Shown: piece by piece, positions 18,691 through 26,981 of the stretch | Layout of the letters: every line of letters begins with the position of its first letter | Numbering within the stretch: position 1 is the first letter of the stretch | NCBI GenBank assembly: GCA_016187725.1 | Contig: JACPJE010000012.1 | Location: forward strand, 27,451-91,450 | DNA length: 64,000 nucleotides | Origin: Candidatus Latescibacterota bacterium | GTDB taxonomy: Bacteria > Latescibacterota > UBA2968 > UBA8231 | Direction: 5' to 3' | The notes under the pieces: generated by a model | The model's database searches: none | Told to the model about the DNA's origin: nothing | What the model saw: the letters and a program-made list of their open reading frames with translations, nothing else | Translations under genes and position numbers: made by a program

Positions 18691-20079
18691 ATGACCCCGT
18701 ACCTGCTCGTCGACTTCGGCACCACCAGCACCAAATCCACCCTGGTGGACCTGGACACCGGCACCTTTGCGCACCAGCAGCGCTATCCGGCCATCCCCAG
18801 CGTGCCGGGCCCTCACGGACACTGCGAAATACCCCTGGAGGCCCTGCAGCGCCGCTTCCTGCAGATCTGCGCCGATGGCTATGCACACGCCCCCCTGCGC
18901 GGCATCTTGTTGTGCAGCGAGATGCACGGTTTTGCCCTGCTCGACCACGCCGGCCAGCCCCTGAGCAACTACCTCAGCTGGAAGGACGAGCGCTCCCTGG
19001 AAAAGGTGCAGGGCCAGGATACCTTCTCCCTGGTCGCCGGCCAGCTGGGCCCCGCCTTCAAACAGATCACCGGCATGCGCCCTCGCCCCGGCTTTCCGCT
19101 GATGAACCTGGCCCACCTGGGCCGTACCACCGCGCTGCCTGCCCAGGCCCGGCTCGTCTCCCTGCCCTGCTGGCTGGCCCGCTGCAGCGGCGAGGCCGAG
19201 GAAATGCTCCACCCCACCGTGCTGGCCGGCCTGGCTCTTTTCGACCTGTGCCAGGGCGCCGTGTCCGCCGAACTCCTCTCCCTGCTGCGCGAAGTCACCG
19301 GCTGCGCCTTTGCCCTGGGCGAGCCCGCCCCGGCGCACCAGGTGGCTGGGTACTGGCGCCAGGACGGGGCGCGGGTCCCCATCTACGCAGGGGTGGGCGA
19401 TCACCAGTGCGCAGTCCTGGGAGCCGGCAATCTCCCCCGCCAGAGCCTCTCCCTCAACCTGGGCACCGGCTCCCAGGCCTCGGTCATCGGCGGCGACAGC
19501 CCCTGCGAGGAATTGGAGACCCGTCCTTATTTCGATGCACACCTGCTGCAGACCATCACCCACATCCCGGCCGGCCGGGCCCTGGCCGCCCACCTCGATT
19601 TCCTGGCCCAGGTCCGGGGCGCGCCCAGCAGCCAGGAGTTCTGGTCTATGCTGGCTGCCCTCGACGAGACCCAGTTGGAACAGGCCACCATGCACTTTGG
19701 GCTGAGCGTGTTCAAGAGCGCCCGGGGCTATAGGGATGGGGGCAGCATCAGCCGCATCGAGGAGGGGGATTACACCCTGCCCAATTACCTCGCCTCGCTG
19801 CTCGGCTCCTTCCTCGGCCAATACCTCGAAGTCCGGGAACTCCTCGACCCCGGGCACTGCTTGACCCAGGCCATCCTCAGCGGCGGCCTGGCCCGCAACC
19901 TGCCCAGGTGGCACCAGCTCTTCGCCCGGCGCGCCGGCTGCCCGGCCTTGCCGGCCACCTCGCTCGACGAAACCCTGCTGGGCCTGCGCACCCTGGCCCT
20001 GGTCGCCGAGGGCCGGGCCCAGACTTGTCTGGAGGCACAGCGGATCTTCGGCAGGGAGTGCCAGGCTATCGGGGATTGA
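18691..20079 (+). CDS. FGGY-family carbohydrate kinase, sedoheptulokinase-like
   Basis: The 462-residue enzyme is predicted to phosphorylate a sugar with ATP. The N-terminal phosphate motif LLVDFGTTSTKSTLVD, a central AGVGDHQCAVLGAGN with the catalytic Asp, and LNLGTGSQASV are FGGY hallmarks. The overall pattern, with LSWKDERS and SEMHGFALLD, is closer to sedoheptulokinase/xylulokinase than to glycerol kinase. The true substrate is open. The start has almost no ribosome site (GAGCGC), so initiation may be weak or leaderless-like. It is divergent from the PhyH pair. Confidence 0.82.
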   Translation: MTPYLLVDFGTTSTKSTLVDLDTGTFAHQQRYPAIPSVPGPHGHCEIPLEALQRRFLQICADGYAHAPLRGILLCSEMHGFALLDHAGQPLSNYLSWKDERSLEKVQGQDTFSLVAGQLGPAFKQITGMRPRPGFPLMNLAHLGRTTALPAQARLVSLPCWLARCSGEAEEMLHPTVLAGLALFDLCQGAVSAELLSLLREVTGCAFALGEPAPAHQVAGYWRQDGARVPIYAGVGDHQCAVLGAGNLPRQSLSLNLGTGSQASVIGGDSPCEELETRPYFDAHLLQTITHIPAGRALAAHLDFLAQVRGAPSSQEFWSMLAALDETQLEQATMHFGLSVFKSARGYRDGGSISRIEEGDYTLPNYLASLLGSFLGQYLEVRELLDPGHCLTQAILSGGLARNLPRWHQLFARRAGCPALPATSLDETLLGLRTLALVAEGRAQTCLEAQRIFGRECQAIGD

Positions 20080-20133
20080 CGCCAAGAGCCCAAAAGGGTA
20101 TGTAGCTCTTAAGGAGACACTGAGGAGGGCCCC

Positions 20134-21471
20134 ATGATCACCCGCGAGCAGCTCGAAGAGGAAAGAGGAGACCCCGCCGGCCTGGAGCGGCTCTACCGCC
20201 AGGCCGTGGCCACCGCCGAGGAGCCGGCTTTCAGGGAGGCGATCGCCCGCGGCGCAGCAGCCCATCCCGAGGACGCCCTGCTGGCGGCCTGGGCCTACCG
20301 CCTGGACCTGCGCCCCCTTCCCGCCGCATCCACCCACCCGGCGCGCATCACCCAGAACTGGACCACCGCCATCGCCGGCAGTGTGCTCATGGGGCTGTTG
20401 GCCTTCCTCTGCGCCGGCAACCGGCCGCCGGTTCCCAACCCGCAGATCGCCAGTCCGCTTTTCTGGATCGCCTGGGGACCTTTGACCGGGCTCGGCCTGC
20501 TGGGTTTTCTGGCCCTGCGGGGCAGCGCCGGCCGCCCGGACCAGCGCCTGGGCTCTTGCGGCCTGCCGGCGCTGGTCATGGTGCTGATCGCCGGGTACGC
20601 GGCCCTTGCCTTCTGGGGCCGCACCGACCAGCTGGCCCAGCTCATCGCCCTGCACCTGCCCTTTGTGGCCTGGGCGGCTCTGGGGGCCGGCCTGTCCCTA
20701 GGGCATCCAGACGCTCCAGAACAAGGCCATGCCTTCATGGTCAAATCGGTAGAGATCGCGGTGACCGCCGGGCTCTACTTCGGCGCCTGGATGGTTTTTG
20801 TGGGCCTCACCGCCGGCATCTTTGCGGTGCTGGGTTTCCGGCCCACCGGCGAAACCCTTCACAGAGCGGCTGCCTGGGGCACCGGGGCCGTGCCCCTGCT
20901 GGCCCTGGCCACGGTCACCGACCCGGCCAGGCCCCCCGCCGGTCAGCGCTGGGACACCGGCCTGGCCCGCATCCTCCGCATCCTGACCAGGATCTTCCTG
21001 CCCCTGGCCCTGGCGGTGCTGGCAGTCTACGTCTGCTGGTTCATCCCCGCTTACTTCTGGCGTCCCTTCCAGGAGCGGGAGGTGCTGGCGGTGTACAACG
21101 CCACCATCATGGCCATCCTGGTGCTGATGACCGCGGCCCTGGCGGACCCGGGTGAGCAACGATCACCCGCCCAGGACACCAGCCTGCGCTACCAGCTGCT
21201 GGCCCTGGGAACCGCCACCTTCTCGCTCAACCTCTATGCCCTGGCAGCCATCCTCAGCCGCACCCTCAATTACGGCCTGACCCCCAACCGCTACGCGGTC
21301 CTGGGCTGGAACTCCGTCACCCTCTTCATGCTAGCCATGGCCTTGGCGGGCCAGTGGCGCGCCCCCAAAGAAAACTGGGACAGTGCCTTTCGCACTGCCC
21401 TGGCCCGCGGCGCGGTGCTGGCGGCCCTGTGGGCCCTGTGGGTGCTCGTCGGCCTGCCCTGGTCGTTTTAG
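20134..21471 (+). CDS. Polytopic membrane protein of unknown function (DUF4153-like?)
   Basis: The 445-residue protein has a soluble, charged N-terminus of about 75 residues (MITREQLEEERGDPAGLERLYRQAV) and then about 11-12 predicted transmembrane helices to the end (LWVLVGLPWSF). The segment SRTLNYGLTPNRYAVLGWN resembles a signature seen in DUF4153 membrane proteins, but the match is by eye and weak. An AGGAGG site lies 5 bases before the ATG. It ends 3 bases from the convergent arsM gene. No enzymatic motif is visible. Confidence 0.6.
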   Translation: MITREQLEEERGDPAGLERLYRQAVATAEEPAFREAIARGAAAHPEDALLAAWAYRLDLRPLPAASTHPARITQNWTTAIAGSVLMGLLAFLCAGNRPPVPNPQIASPLFWIAWGPLTGLGLLGFLALRGSAGRPDQRLGSCGLPALVMVLIAGYAALAFWGRTDQLAQLIALHLPFVAWAALGAGLSLGHPDAPEQGHAFMVKSVEIAVTAGLYFGAWMVFVGLTAGIFAVLGFRPTGETLHRAAAWGTGAVPLLALATVTDPARPPAGQRWDTGLARILRILTRIFLPLALAVLAVYVCWFIPAYFWRPFQEREVLAVYNATIMAILVLMTAALADPGEQRSPAQDTSLRYQLLALGTATFSLNLYALAAILSRTLNYGLTPNRYAVLGWNSVTLFMLAMALAGQWRAPKENWDSAFRTALARGAVLAALWALWVLVGLPWSF

Positions 21472-21474
21472 GTC

Positions 21475-22226
21475 TCAGCTCCCCGGCTTGACCGCCTGCA
21501 CCCGCACGCTGACGAAGGCCCCTACTGCCTCCTTGATCTCCGCCTCGCTCAATCCCTGAGTCTCGGCCCTGGCCGTGGGATCGGCGACGATACAGTCGGC
21601 GGAAAAGGTGTTCTCCCCCATGATGCTGACCTCAGTGAAGCCCGCTGCGCGGATGGCAGCCAGGTATTCCTCCCGGCGCGACGCCCCGGAGATGCAGCCG
21701 GTGTACGCCTCCACCGAGTTCTTGATGGTCGCGGGCAATTCGCCGGTCAGCACGATATCCGAGACCAGCAGCCGGCCGCCCGGCTTGAGCACCCTGAAGG
21801 CCTCGCGGAAGGCCCGGCCTTTGTCAGGTACGAGATTTATGACGCAGTTGGACATGATCACGTCCACTTCGGCCTCCGCCACCGGCAGTCGTTCGATCTC
21901 GCCCAGGCGGAACTCCACGTTTTCGTACCCGCCCTTGCGGGCATTTTCGCGGGCCTTGGCCACCATCTGCGGGGTCATATCCACCCCGATCACCCGCCCC
22001 GCCGCGCCCACCTGTGCCGCCGCCAGAAAGCAGTCGAAACCCCCCCCCCCCCCCCACCCCCCCCCCGGCCCGCCCGCCCCCCTGAATACCCCAACTGACC
22101 GCTGATCCGCTCCGCAGTCCCCCCGGAACAACCACAACTGCCCTCCGTGGCGCAGCACGCCCCCTCCTTTTCGGCGATGGACCCATAGCGCGAGCGCACC
22201 GCCTGCTTTGCTTGTTCGGCGTTCAT
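21475..22226 (-). pseudogene. arsM: Arsenite methyltransferase, interrupted at a C homopolymer
   Basis: ArsM converts arsenite to methylated arsenicals with S-adenosylmethionine. The C-terminal two thirds are canonical: [39 protein letters not shown] and [11 protein letters not shown], with the conserved Cys residues. The N-terminus is also canonical, but in another frame. It starts at the ATG 22226 after AGGAGG ([22 protein letters not shown], then [10 protein letters not shown] and [10 protein letters not shown]). The two halves meet at a run of 16 C, A, 10 C (22040-22066). In relatives about 35 residues lie between them, including GANLGLGCGNP and the SAM-binding DLGSG motif. The gene is therefore broken as written, but the tract may be an assembly or sequencing artefact that hides an intact gene. 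It overlaps the HgcC-like gene stop by one base. Confidence 0.75.
22040..22082. repeat. Poly-C low-complexity tract
   Basis: Sixteen C, one A and ten C are followed by more C-rich sequence, inside the arsM frame. Nothing similar occurs elsewhere in the window. On the coding strand it is a poly-G run, a known failure mode of two-colour sequencing. Its position exactly where about 35 codons are missing favours an artefact over biology. Confidence 0.8.
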
Positions 22227-22507
22227 CACTGCTTTCCTCCTGTAGTGGGGTTGAAGATCTCCTCCATCATCGGGCCCAGCACCTGCCGCACCATGCCGGT
22301 GAGTTGCCCGGTCTTCACCAGCGACATGCAGCACACCTCCCCGTCCTGCTCCCAGACCACCACCGCCAGCTTGTCGCCGGCGCGGATGCCGGCCCGGTCC
22401 CGCAGTTCCTTGGGCAACACCATCTGCCCCCGTTCGTCGACGCTGACCAGCGCCTCCACCCTGCAACTGCAGGTGGCGGCGCAGCAGTTGTCCTTCTTCT
22501 TGGCCAT
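22226..22507 (-). CDS. AbrB-domain, Cys-rich HgcAB-associated-type protein
   Basis: The 93-residue protein joins a Cys-rich head (NCCAATCSC) to an AbrB/SpoVT swapped-hairpin DNA-binding domain ([23 protein letters not shown], about 18-45). It ends with [14 protein letters not shown] and GPMMEEIF. This layout matches the family called HgcAB-associated protein, often found beside arsM or hgcAB in anaerobes and metal-responsive loci. It may sense thiophilic metals through its Cys pairs and act as a regulator. It is first in a two-gene transcript with arsM, and its stop overlaps the arsM start (TGATG). A strong promoter with a dyad operator lies directly upstream. Confidence 0.85.
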   Translation of the reverse strand: MAKKKDNCCAATCSCRVEALVSVDERGQMVLPKELRDRAGIRAGDKLAVVVWEQDGEVCCMSLVKTGQLTGMVRQVLGPMMEEIFNPTTGGKQ

Positions 22508-22519
22508 ATCTTCTCCTTT

Positions 22520-22560
22520 TCAGTTTAATCAGAATATACTGATTTTACTGATACTGTCAA
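22520..22560 (-). promoter_or_regulatory. Strong promoter overlapped by a 32-bp dyad operator
   Basis: On the minus strand TTGACA (22560-22555) and TATATT (22538-22533) are 16 bases apart. The -10 hexamer is the exact centre of a dyad spanning 22520-22551: TCAGT-AA-AATCAG-TATATT-CTGATT-AA-ACTGA, with every arm base paired. A repressor bound here would block RNA polymerase. The geometry would suit an ArsR/SmtB-type dimer, fitting the arsM context. No arsR gene lies in the window, so the regulator is unknown. Confidence 0.7.
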
Positions 22561-22595
22561 GGGGCGAGCAAAAAAAATTACGCGGTGAGGTTGCA

Positions 22596-22760
22596 GCGGG
22601 GAGATGACCCTGAAGACCTTTTCCGGGGAGCGGTCGGGTAGGGAAGTCCGCGTGGCCGGGGGTCGGGTAGCGGAGTTATGCGAGCGAGGGGAATGCAACG
22701 CCCCAACGTATGGGGCGTTGCCCAGCGCCTTGGAAAAGGTCGGAATGGGTCGCTCTCCGC
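22596..22760 (+). repeat. Intergenic palindromic element, copy 1
   Basis: This is one of three related spacers in the window. The ends pair over about 23 bp in three blocks: GCGGGGAG/CTCTCCGC, GACCC/GGGTC and GACCTTTTCC/GGAAAAGGTC. The interior holds GGGAAGTCCGCGTGG and GGGTAGCGGAG, shared with copy 2. It also holds a perfect extra hairpin CAACGCCCCA-ACGTA-TGGGGCGTTG (22696-22720). It sits 12 bases beyond the stop of the transporter-HEAT gene, so it could act as a terminator or a processed RNA. Confidence 0.7.
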
Positions 22761-22772
22761 TGCCCCAGTGAA

Positions 22773-25700
22773 CTAGGCCGCCATCTGCTCCCGCAGCCGG
22801 CGCGAGAGGATGCGCATCATGGTGAAGGCGATAGAGGAGTAACGCCGCAGGATGCGCTCCAGGTCACGGCGCTGCAGCGAGAGCAGATGCACCTCGGAGA
22901 CCGCCACCACCGAAGCCGAGCGCGGCTCGTCGTCCAGCAGTGCCATGTCCCCGAACACCTGTTTTTCGGCCAGCACCGCGATGGGCGGGCCCTGGGGGCC
23001 GGCGGCGGCCTTGCGCACCTCCAGGCTGCCGCTTACCACGATGTACATCTTGTCCCCCCGGGTGCCCTCTTTGATCACCACTGCCCCCTGATGCACGCTC
23101 TCCTCCTGCATGGACAGGGCGATGTGGTAGAGTTCCTCCAGGGGCAGGGCCGCAAACAAGGAAGAGCCCTTGAGGAAGGCGATCTTGTCCATGGTGGTCA
23201 GGGGCTGATCTGCGCCGCTCATCGCACTTTCTCCTCTCTGCACAAACAATTGTTCCACCAGTTCCCCGGCCTGGGGCGCCAGGGCCTTGCCCGATTCGTT
23301 CAACTGGTCCAGGAGCCGGCTCCGATCCAGGGAAGCCGCCGTCCACACCGCCGCCATCTGGGTCCACGGGTCCGGCGCCACCAGCAGTTCCGCCAGCACC
23401 TCCTCCAGCACCACCCCTCCTTCAGGCGGCTGGTACTCCTCCTGGTCGGCCTCGACCAGGGGCAGCAGCAGCTTGAGCAGTGCTGGGTCACCGATGTTCT
23501 CCAGCAGTTCGACGGCCTGGTCCCGGCCCTCCTGGTCGCTGCCGCCCAGCCGCTCCAGCAGGTCGCTGACTACCCCGGTGTCGCTGAGGACGCCCAGCAG
23601 GCGGATCACCCCGTTCTGCACCAGTTGAATCTGCAGCCGCAGCTGGTCGACCATCAACCCCACCGCCGGCACCTCAGCCCGGGGCTGGAGCAGTTGGATG
23701 GCCGCCAACTGGCGATTGGCCTCCATCAGGCGCGCCCGGCACGAAGCCATCAGCCCGGGCTCCAGCGCCGGGTCGTCCATGCTGATCAGGGCCGCCAGCA
23801 AGCCCTCCCAGGCCTTCAACTGCAGGCCGGGCAGCGCCGCCACCAACTCCTGGCGCTGGCGATCTCCGGCGATGCGCCCCAGAGCCTCGACCGCCGCCTC
23901 CACCACGTCCGGGTCCGGGTCGGCCAGCACCGCGATGAACTCCTCTGGGGTACCTCCCCGCTCCGCCAGGCTGCGGATGGCAGCCTCGCGCACGGCCGGA
24001 TGCGGGTGGCGCAGGTGGGCCCGCACCTGGGGATAACTCTGTGGCATCTGCTGGGCCGCCCTGATCCCGGCGTCGATCTGGTTCACGTCCTCGCTGTCCA
24101 GCAGCTGCTGCACCAGCTGCCGCCGCCGCACTGCCGAGCCCTCGTCCTCCAGACCTTCCAGGACCACGCAGAGTTCGGCCTGCACCGCCGCGTTGTCGGC
24201 CTCCTGATCCAGGCGCGGCGAGACCGCACCGATCACCTCCTGCCGGCGCAGCACCAGGGCAGTGGTGCCCACGCGCAGGGCCAGGGCCCTGGCCGCGCTC
24301 TGCCGCACCTCGGCGTCCTCGTCCCCCAGCCGCGGCAGGATGCGATTCAGGCCCTCTTCCTCGGCGCCGCTGGGACCCAGGGCTTCCAGGGCGGCGCGGC
24401 GGATGCGGGGGTTCTCGTGGTCGATCAGGGGCAGACAGGCCGCCGCCGCCGCCGGCCCGGGACTTTTCTTTATGATTTCGATGCCCAGCTGGCGCACGTG
24501 GTCGTCGCGGTGCTGCAACAGGCTGCGGGCGAACTCCCCCGAGCCGGCGATCAGCTGGCGCATGGACTCCAGGGCATTGGCGTCGTCCACGGCGATGTCC
24601 TGCTCGCGCACCGCCCGGATCAGCACCTCGGTGTAGCCGCGCTTGAGGTACCAGCCCCCAACGACCATCGCCGCGCTCAGCGCCGCCAGGGCCAGGAACA
24701 TCTGCTCCAGGGTGAGGATCTGCTGGGCGTGGAGGGCGCTCAGGCCGGCGCCCACCAGCCCGCCCACCAGCATGAACCCCCCTTCCATGATCATGCGCGC
24801 CCCGTCGCTGTGCCGCTGGGGCACCAACTTGATCAGCACTTGATAGGTGGGCGCCACCACGCTGTCCAGCAAGAGGAAATTGACCAGGTTGAAGGCGAAG
24901 ATGGTCCACAGTTCAGGAAAGAGCCCCCGCCCCCCAAAGGTGGCGCTCAGCGCCAGGGCCACCAGCAAGTACCCCCCGCAGACCCAGGTATAGACGTTGC
25001 CGGCCCCCACCCAGCGCAACACCAGGCGCAAGAGGAAGGTGGTGACCACCAGGGTGCCGATGCCAGTGGCCCCGTAGAAGAGTCCGAAGAAACCGGTGGT
25101 CTGGGCTTCGGTGGGGTAATGGGCCGCGGCGGCCACATTGAAGGCGTAGTGGATGGCCGTGTACAGGGCCAGGATGGCGATGGACAGCACAAAGAGCGCC
25201 TTGAGGTACCTGGAGCGCCCGAAGTAGCGCAGGTTCTCCCCCAGGGTCGCCCCCTCCCCGCCCTCCTCCCCCTGGCGGGAGAACACGAAGTAGCGCCTGA
25301 CCAAGGGGCCCATCAGGGCGACGATCACCCCCAGGTCCAGGGCCGCCAGCGCGTAGAGCTGCCACGACTGCAGGAGCGGCCCCAGCAGGCGGACCAGGAA
25401 CCCGCCGCTGATATCGCCGATGGTGGCGCTGGCCGCAAAGAGGGGGAAGAATACCTTGGCGCGGGAGGTGTAGCAGATGCCCCCGGCCATGACCCAGACC
25501 TGGAAGCCGGCCAGGCTGCGGACCAGTTCGGAGGAGATGAAGAGCCAGGGATAGAAGGCTTCGCCCAACGGGCTCTGCCCCTGCTGGAACTCGCGCCAGA
25601 GCATCCAGACATTGAAGACCAGCACTGCCGCCAGGCCGGCCATCAAGCCGAAGAGCAGGCGCTGGCGGGAGACCCTGGCGCTCAGCACCGACAAGAGCAC

Positions 25701-25901
25701 CATGTTCAGGGAGAAGAACAGGGCGATGGCGGTGTACATCAGCGGCAGCTGGTCCACCCCAGCGCGGCTGTTGAAGACCGCGGCGGCGACGCTCTTGACG
25801 ATGCCGTCGGCGACGTTGGCCAGCAGGAAAACGGCCGCGGCGTGCAGCAGGCGCGGCACCTCGTGGCGCCGCAGGTTGAGCAGTTTGAGCAGGTGATTCA
25901 T
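22773..25901 (-). CDS. Transporter-like membrane domain fused to HEAT repeats and a cNMP-binding domain
   Basis: The 1042-residue protein has three parts. Residues 1-430 form about 12 transmembrane helices, like MFS or nucleotide-translocase-type carriers (HAAAVFLLANVADGIVKSVA at the start). Residues 440-880 are HEAT-like helical repeats with the recurring pattern D.....VR..A...L. The last 140 residues are a cyclic-nucleotide-binding domain (FLKGSSLFAALPLEEL...VVIKEGTRGDKMYIVVSGSLEV). A ligand-sensing tail on a carrier suggests gated transport or signalling at the membrane. It is the last gene of a minus-strand run with HDOD and PAS genes, 34 bases after the PAS gene. The substrate is unknown. 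Confidence 0.8.
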   Translation of the reverse strand: MNHLLKLLNLRRHEVPRLLHAAAVFLLANVADGIVKSVAAAVFNSRAGVDQLPLMYTAIALFFSLNMVLLSVLSARVSRQRLLFGLMAGLAAVLVFNVWMLWREFQQGQSPLGEAFYPWLFISSELVRSLAGFQVWVMAGGICYTSRAKVFFPLFAASATIGDISGGFLVRLLGPLLQSWQLYALAALDLGVIVALMGPLVRRYFVFSRQGEEGGEGATLGENLRYFGRSRYLKALFVLSIAILALYTAIHYAFNVAAAAHYPTEAQTTGFFGLFYGATGIGTLVVTTFLLRLVLRWVGAGNVYTWVCGGYLLVALALSATFGGRGLFPELWTIFAFNLVNFLLLDSVVAPTYQVLIKLVPQRHSDGARMIMEGGFMLVGGLVGAGLSALHAQQILTLEQMFLALAALSAAMVVGGWYLKRGYTEVLIRAVREQDIAVDDANALESMRQLIAGSGEFARSLLQHRDDHVRQLGIEIIKKSPGPAAAAACLPLIDHENPRIRRAALEALGPSGAEEEGLNRILPRLGDEDAEVRQSAARALALRVGTTALVLRRQEVIGAVSPRLDQEADNAAVQAELCVVLEGLEDEGSAVRRRQLVQQLLDSEDVNQIDAGIRAAQQMPQSYPQVRAHLRHPHPAVREAAIRSLAERGGTPEEFIAVLADPDPDVVEAAVEALGRIAGDRQRQELVAALPGLQLKAWEGLLAALISMDDPALEPGLMASCRARLMEANRQLAAIQLLQPRAEVPAVGLMVDQLRLQIQLVQNGVIRLLGVLSDTGVVSDLLERLGGSDQEGRDQAVELLENIGDPALLKLLLPLVEADQEEYQPPEGGVVLEEVLAELLVAPDPWTQMAAVWTAASLDRSRLLDQLNESGKALAPQAGELVEQLFVQRGESAMSGADQPLTTMDKIAFLKGSSLFAALPLEELYHIALSMQEESVHQGAVVIKEGTRGDKMYIVVSGSLEVRKAAAGPQGPPIAVLAEKQVFGDMALLDDEPRSASVVAVSEVHLLSLQRRDLERILRRYSSIAFTMMRILSRRLREQMAA

Positions 25902-25935
25902 CGGCGCGGCGCGGATGGAATGCGGCCCTCTCCCC

Positions 25936-26973
25936 TCACTTGGCCTGCTGGTCCTGCCACACGTCGATCATCTTGGGCCCGTCGGCGATGTACTCCTCGG
26001 CCTTGAGTTCGGTCATGGTCCTCAGCCTTTCGGTCACCGCCGCGATCCGCTTGACCTGGGCTTCGATGGTGTGCAGCTTGGCGGCGATCTTCTCGTCGAA
26101 TTCCGGATGGAGCAGGCGCAGGGACTGGGCGCTGTTGGCGATGATGCCCAGCGGATTGTTGATCTCGTGGTTCATCGCCACCACCATCTGCCCGACCACC
26201 GCCAGCCGCTCCATGCGCAGCAGTTCCTGTTCGAGCCGGGCCTGGACGGTCAGGTTCTCGCACACCAGAATGGCGCCCACCACCTCCCCCCGGTGGTCGC
26301 GCAGGGCCGTGGCCGATGCCCCCAGCACCAGCTCCCCGGCCTGGGTGGGGTAGTGCTGTCTGAGCTGGGCGTTGTCCTGCTCCTGGCGGACCACCGGCAG
26401 GCACAGGGACTGCCACTGGACCCCAGGTCCCGCAGGCAGCAGCGCTTCCAGGGTGGCGCCGATGGCCTCGGTCATGCCCAGGCGCACCCCCAGCTTTTCA
26501 AAATAGCCCAGCTGCTGGCGGTTGATGAAGGTGATCTTCAGGTCCTGGTTCAACACCGCCACGCCCAGAGAGATATTGGCCAGGATGTGTTCCAGGTAGT
26601 GGCGGGCGTCGAGCTGGATTTCCTCGGAGATGTGCTGGTGGGTCACGTCGGCAAAGAGCACCAGGAAGGCGCCCTCGGCAAAGGGCGCGCCCCAGACCCT
26701 CACCTCGTAACGGCGCTCGTCCCGCCGCCAGGAGAACATCTCCTCCGCCTCCGGACCGCCCAGGCGCGCCGTGGCCAGGGCCAGTTCGTCCCCCAGCTCC
26801 CGATCGGCGGCGAGGGCTTCGCTCAACCGCGCCTCCAGCCCGGCCCCCCGGGGCCGGCGTATATCGAAGAGGGCGGCGGCCCGCCGGCTGCAGGCCACCA
26901 CCTCCAAGGCCCCGTCCACCATCATCAGCGGGCTGGGAAACTGGTGCAGCAGTTGCTGGATGGCCGTCTCCAT
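25936..26973 (-). CDS. PAS-PAS-HisKA protein lacking the kinase ATPase domain
   Basis: The 345-residue protein starts at METAIQQLLHQFPSPLMMVDG; the track's longer frame runs into the HDOD gene and is not real. Two PAS-like domains (about 1-115 and 130-245) are followed by a histidine-kinase dimerisation helix pair with the H-box MNHEINNPLG (His at about 269). After the second helix (IAAVTERLRTMTEL) it simply ends in IDVWQDQQAK. The HATPase_c domain with its N, G1 and G2 boxes is absent. It could be a phosphoacceptor, a dominant-negative partner or a sensor that pairs with another protein. It starts 8 bases after the HDOD stop. Confidence 0.82.
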   Translation of the reverse strand: METAIQQLLHQFPSPLMMVDGALEVVACSRRAAALFDIRRPRGAGLEARLSEALAADRELGDELALATARLGGPEAEEMFSWRRDERRYEVRVWGAPFAEGAFLVLFADVTHQHISEEIQLDARHYLEHILANISLGVAVLNQDLKITFINRQQLGYFEKLGVRLGMTEAIGATLEALLPAGPGVQWQSLCLPVVRQEQDNAQLRQHYPTQAGELVLGASATALRDHRGEVVGAILVCENLTVQARLEQELLRMERLAVVGQMVVAMNHEINNPLGIIANSAQSLRLLHPEFDEKIAAKLHTIEAQVKRIAAVTERLRTMTELKAEEYIADGPKMIDVWQDQQAK

Positions 26974-26981
26974 CGCCCTAC

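Noticed and set aside
22710-26006. 1098-residue plus-strand ORF opposite the transporter-HEAT gene
   Set aside because: Its translation is His/Gln/Gly-rich, lacks any domain, and is the antisense of a clear membrane/HEAT/cNMP protein. High GC keeps the opposite frames open.
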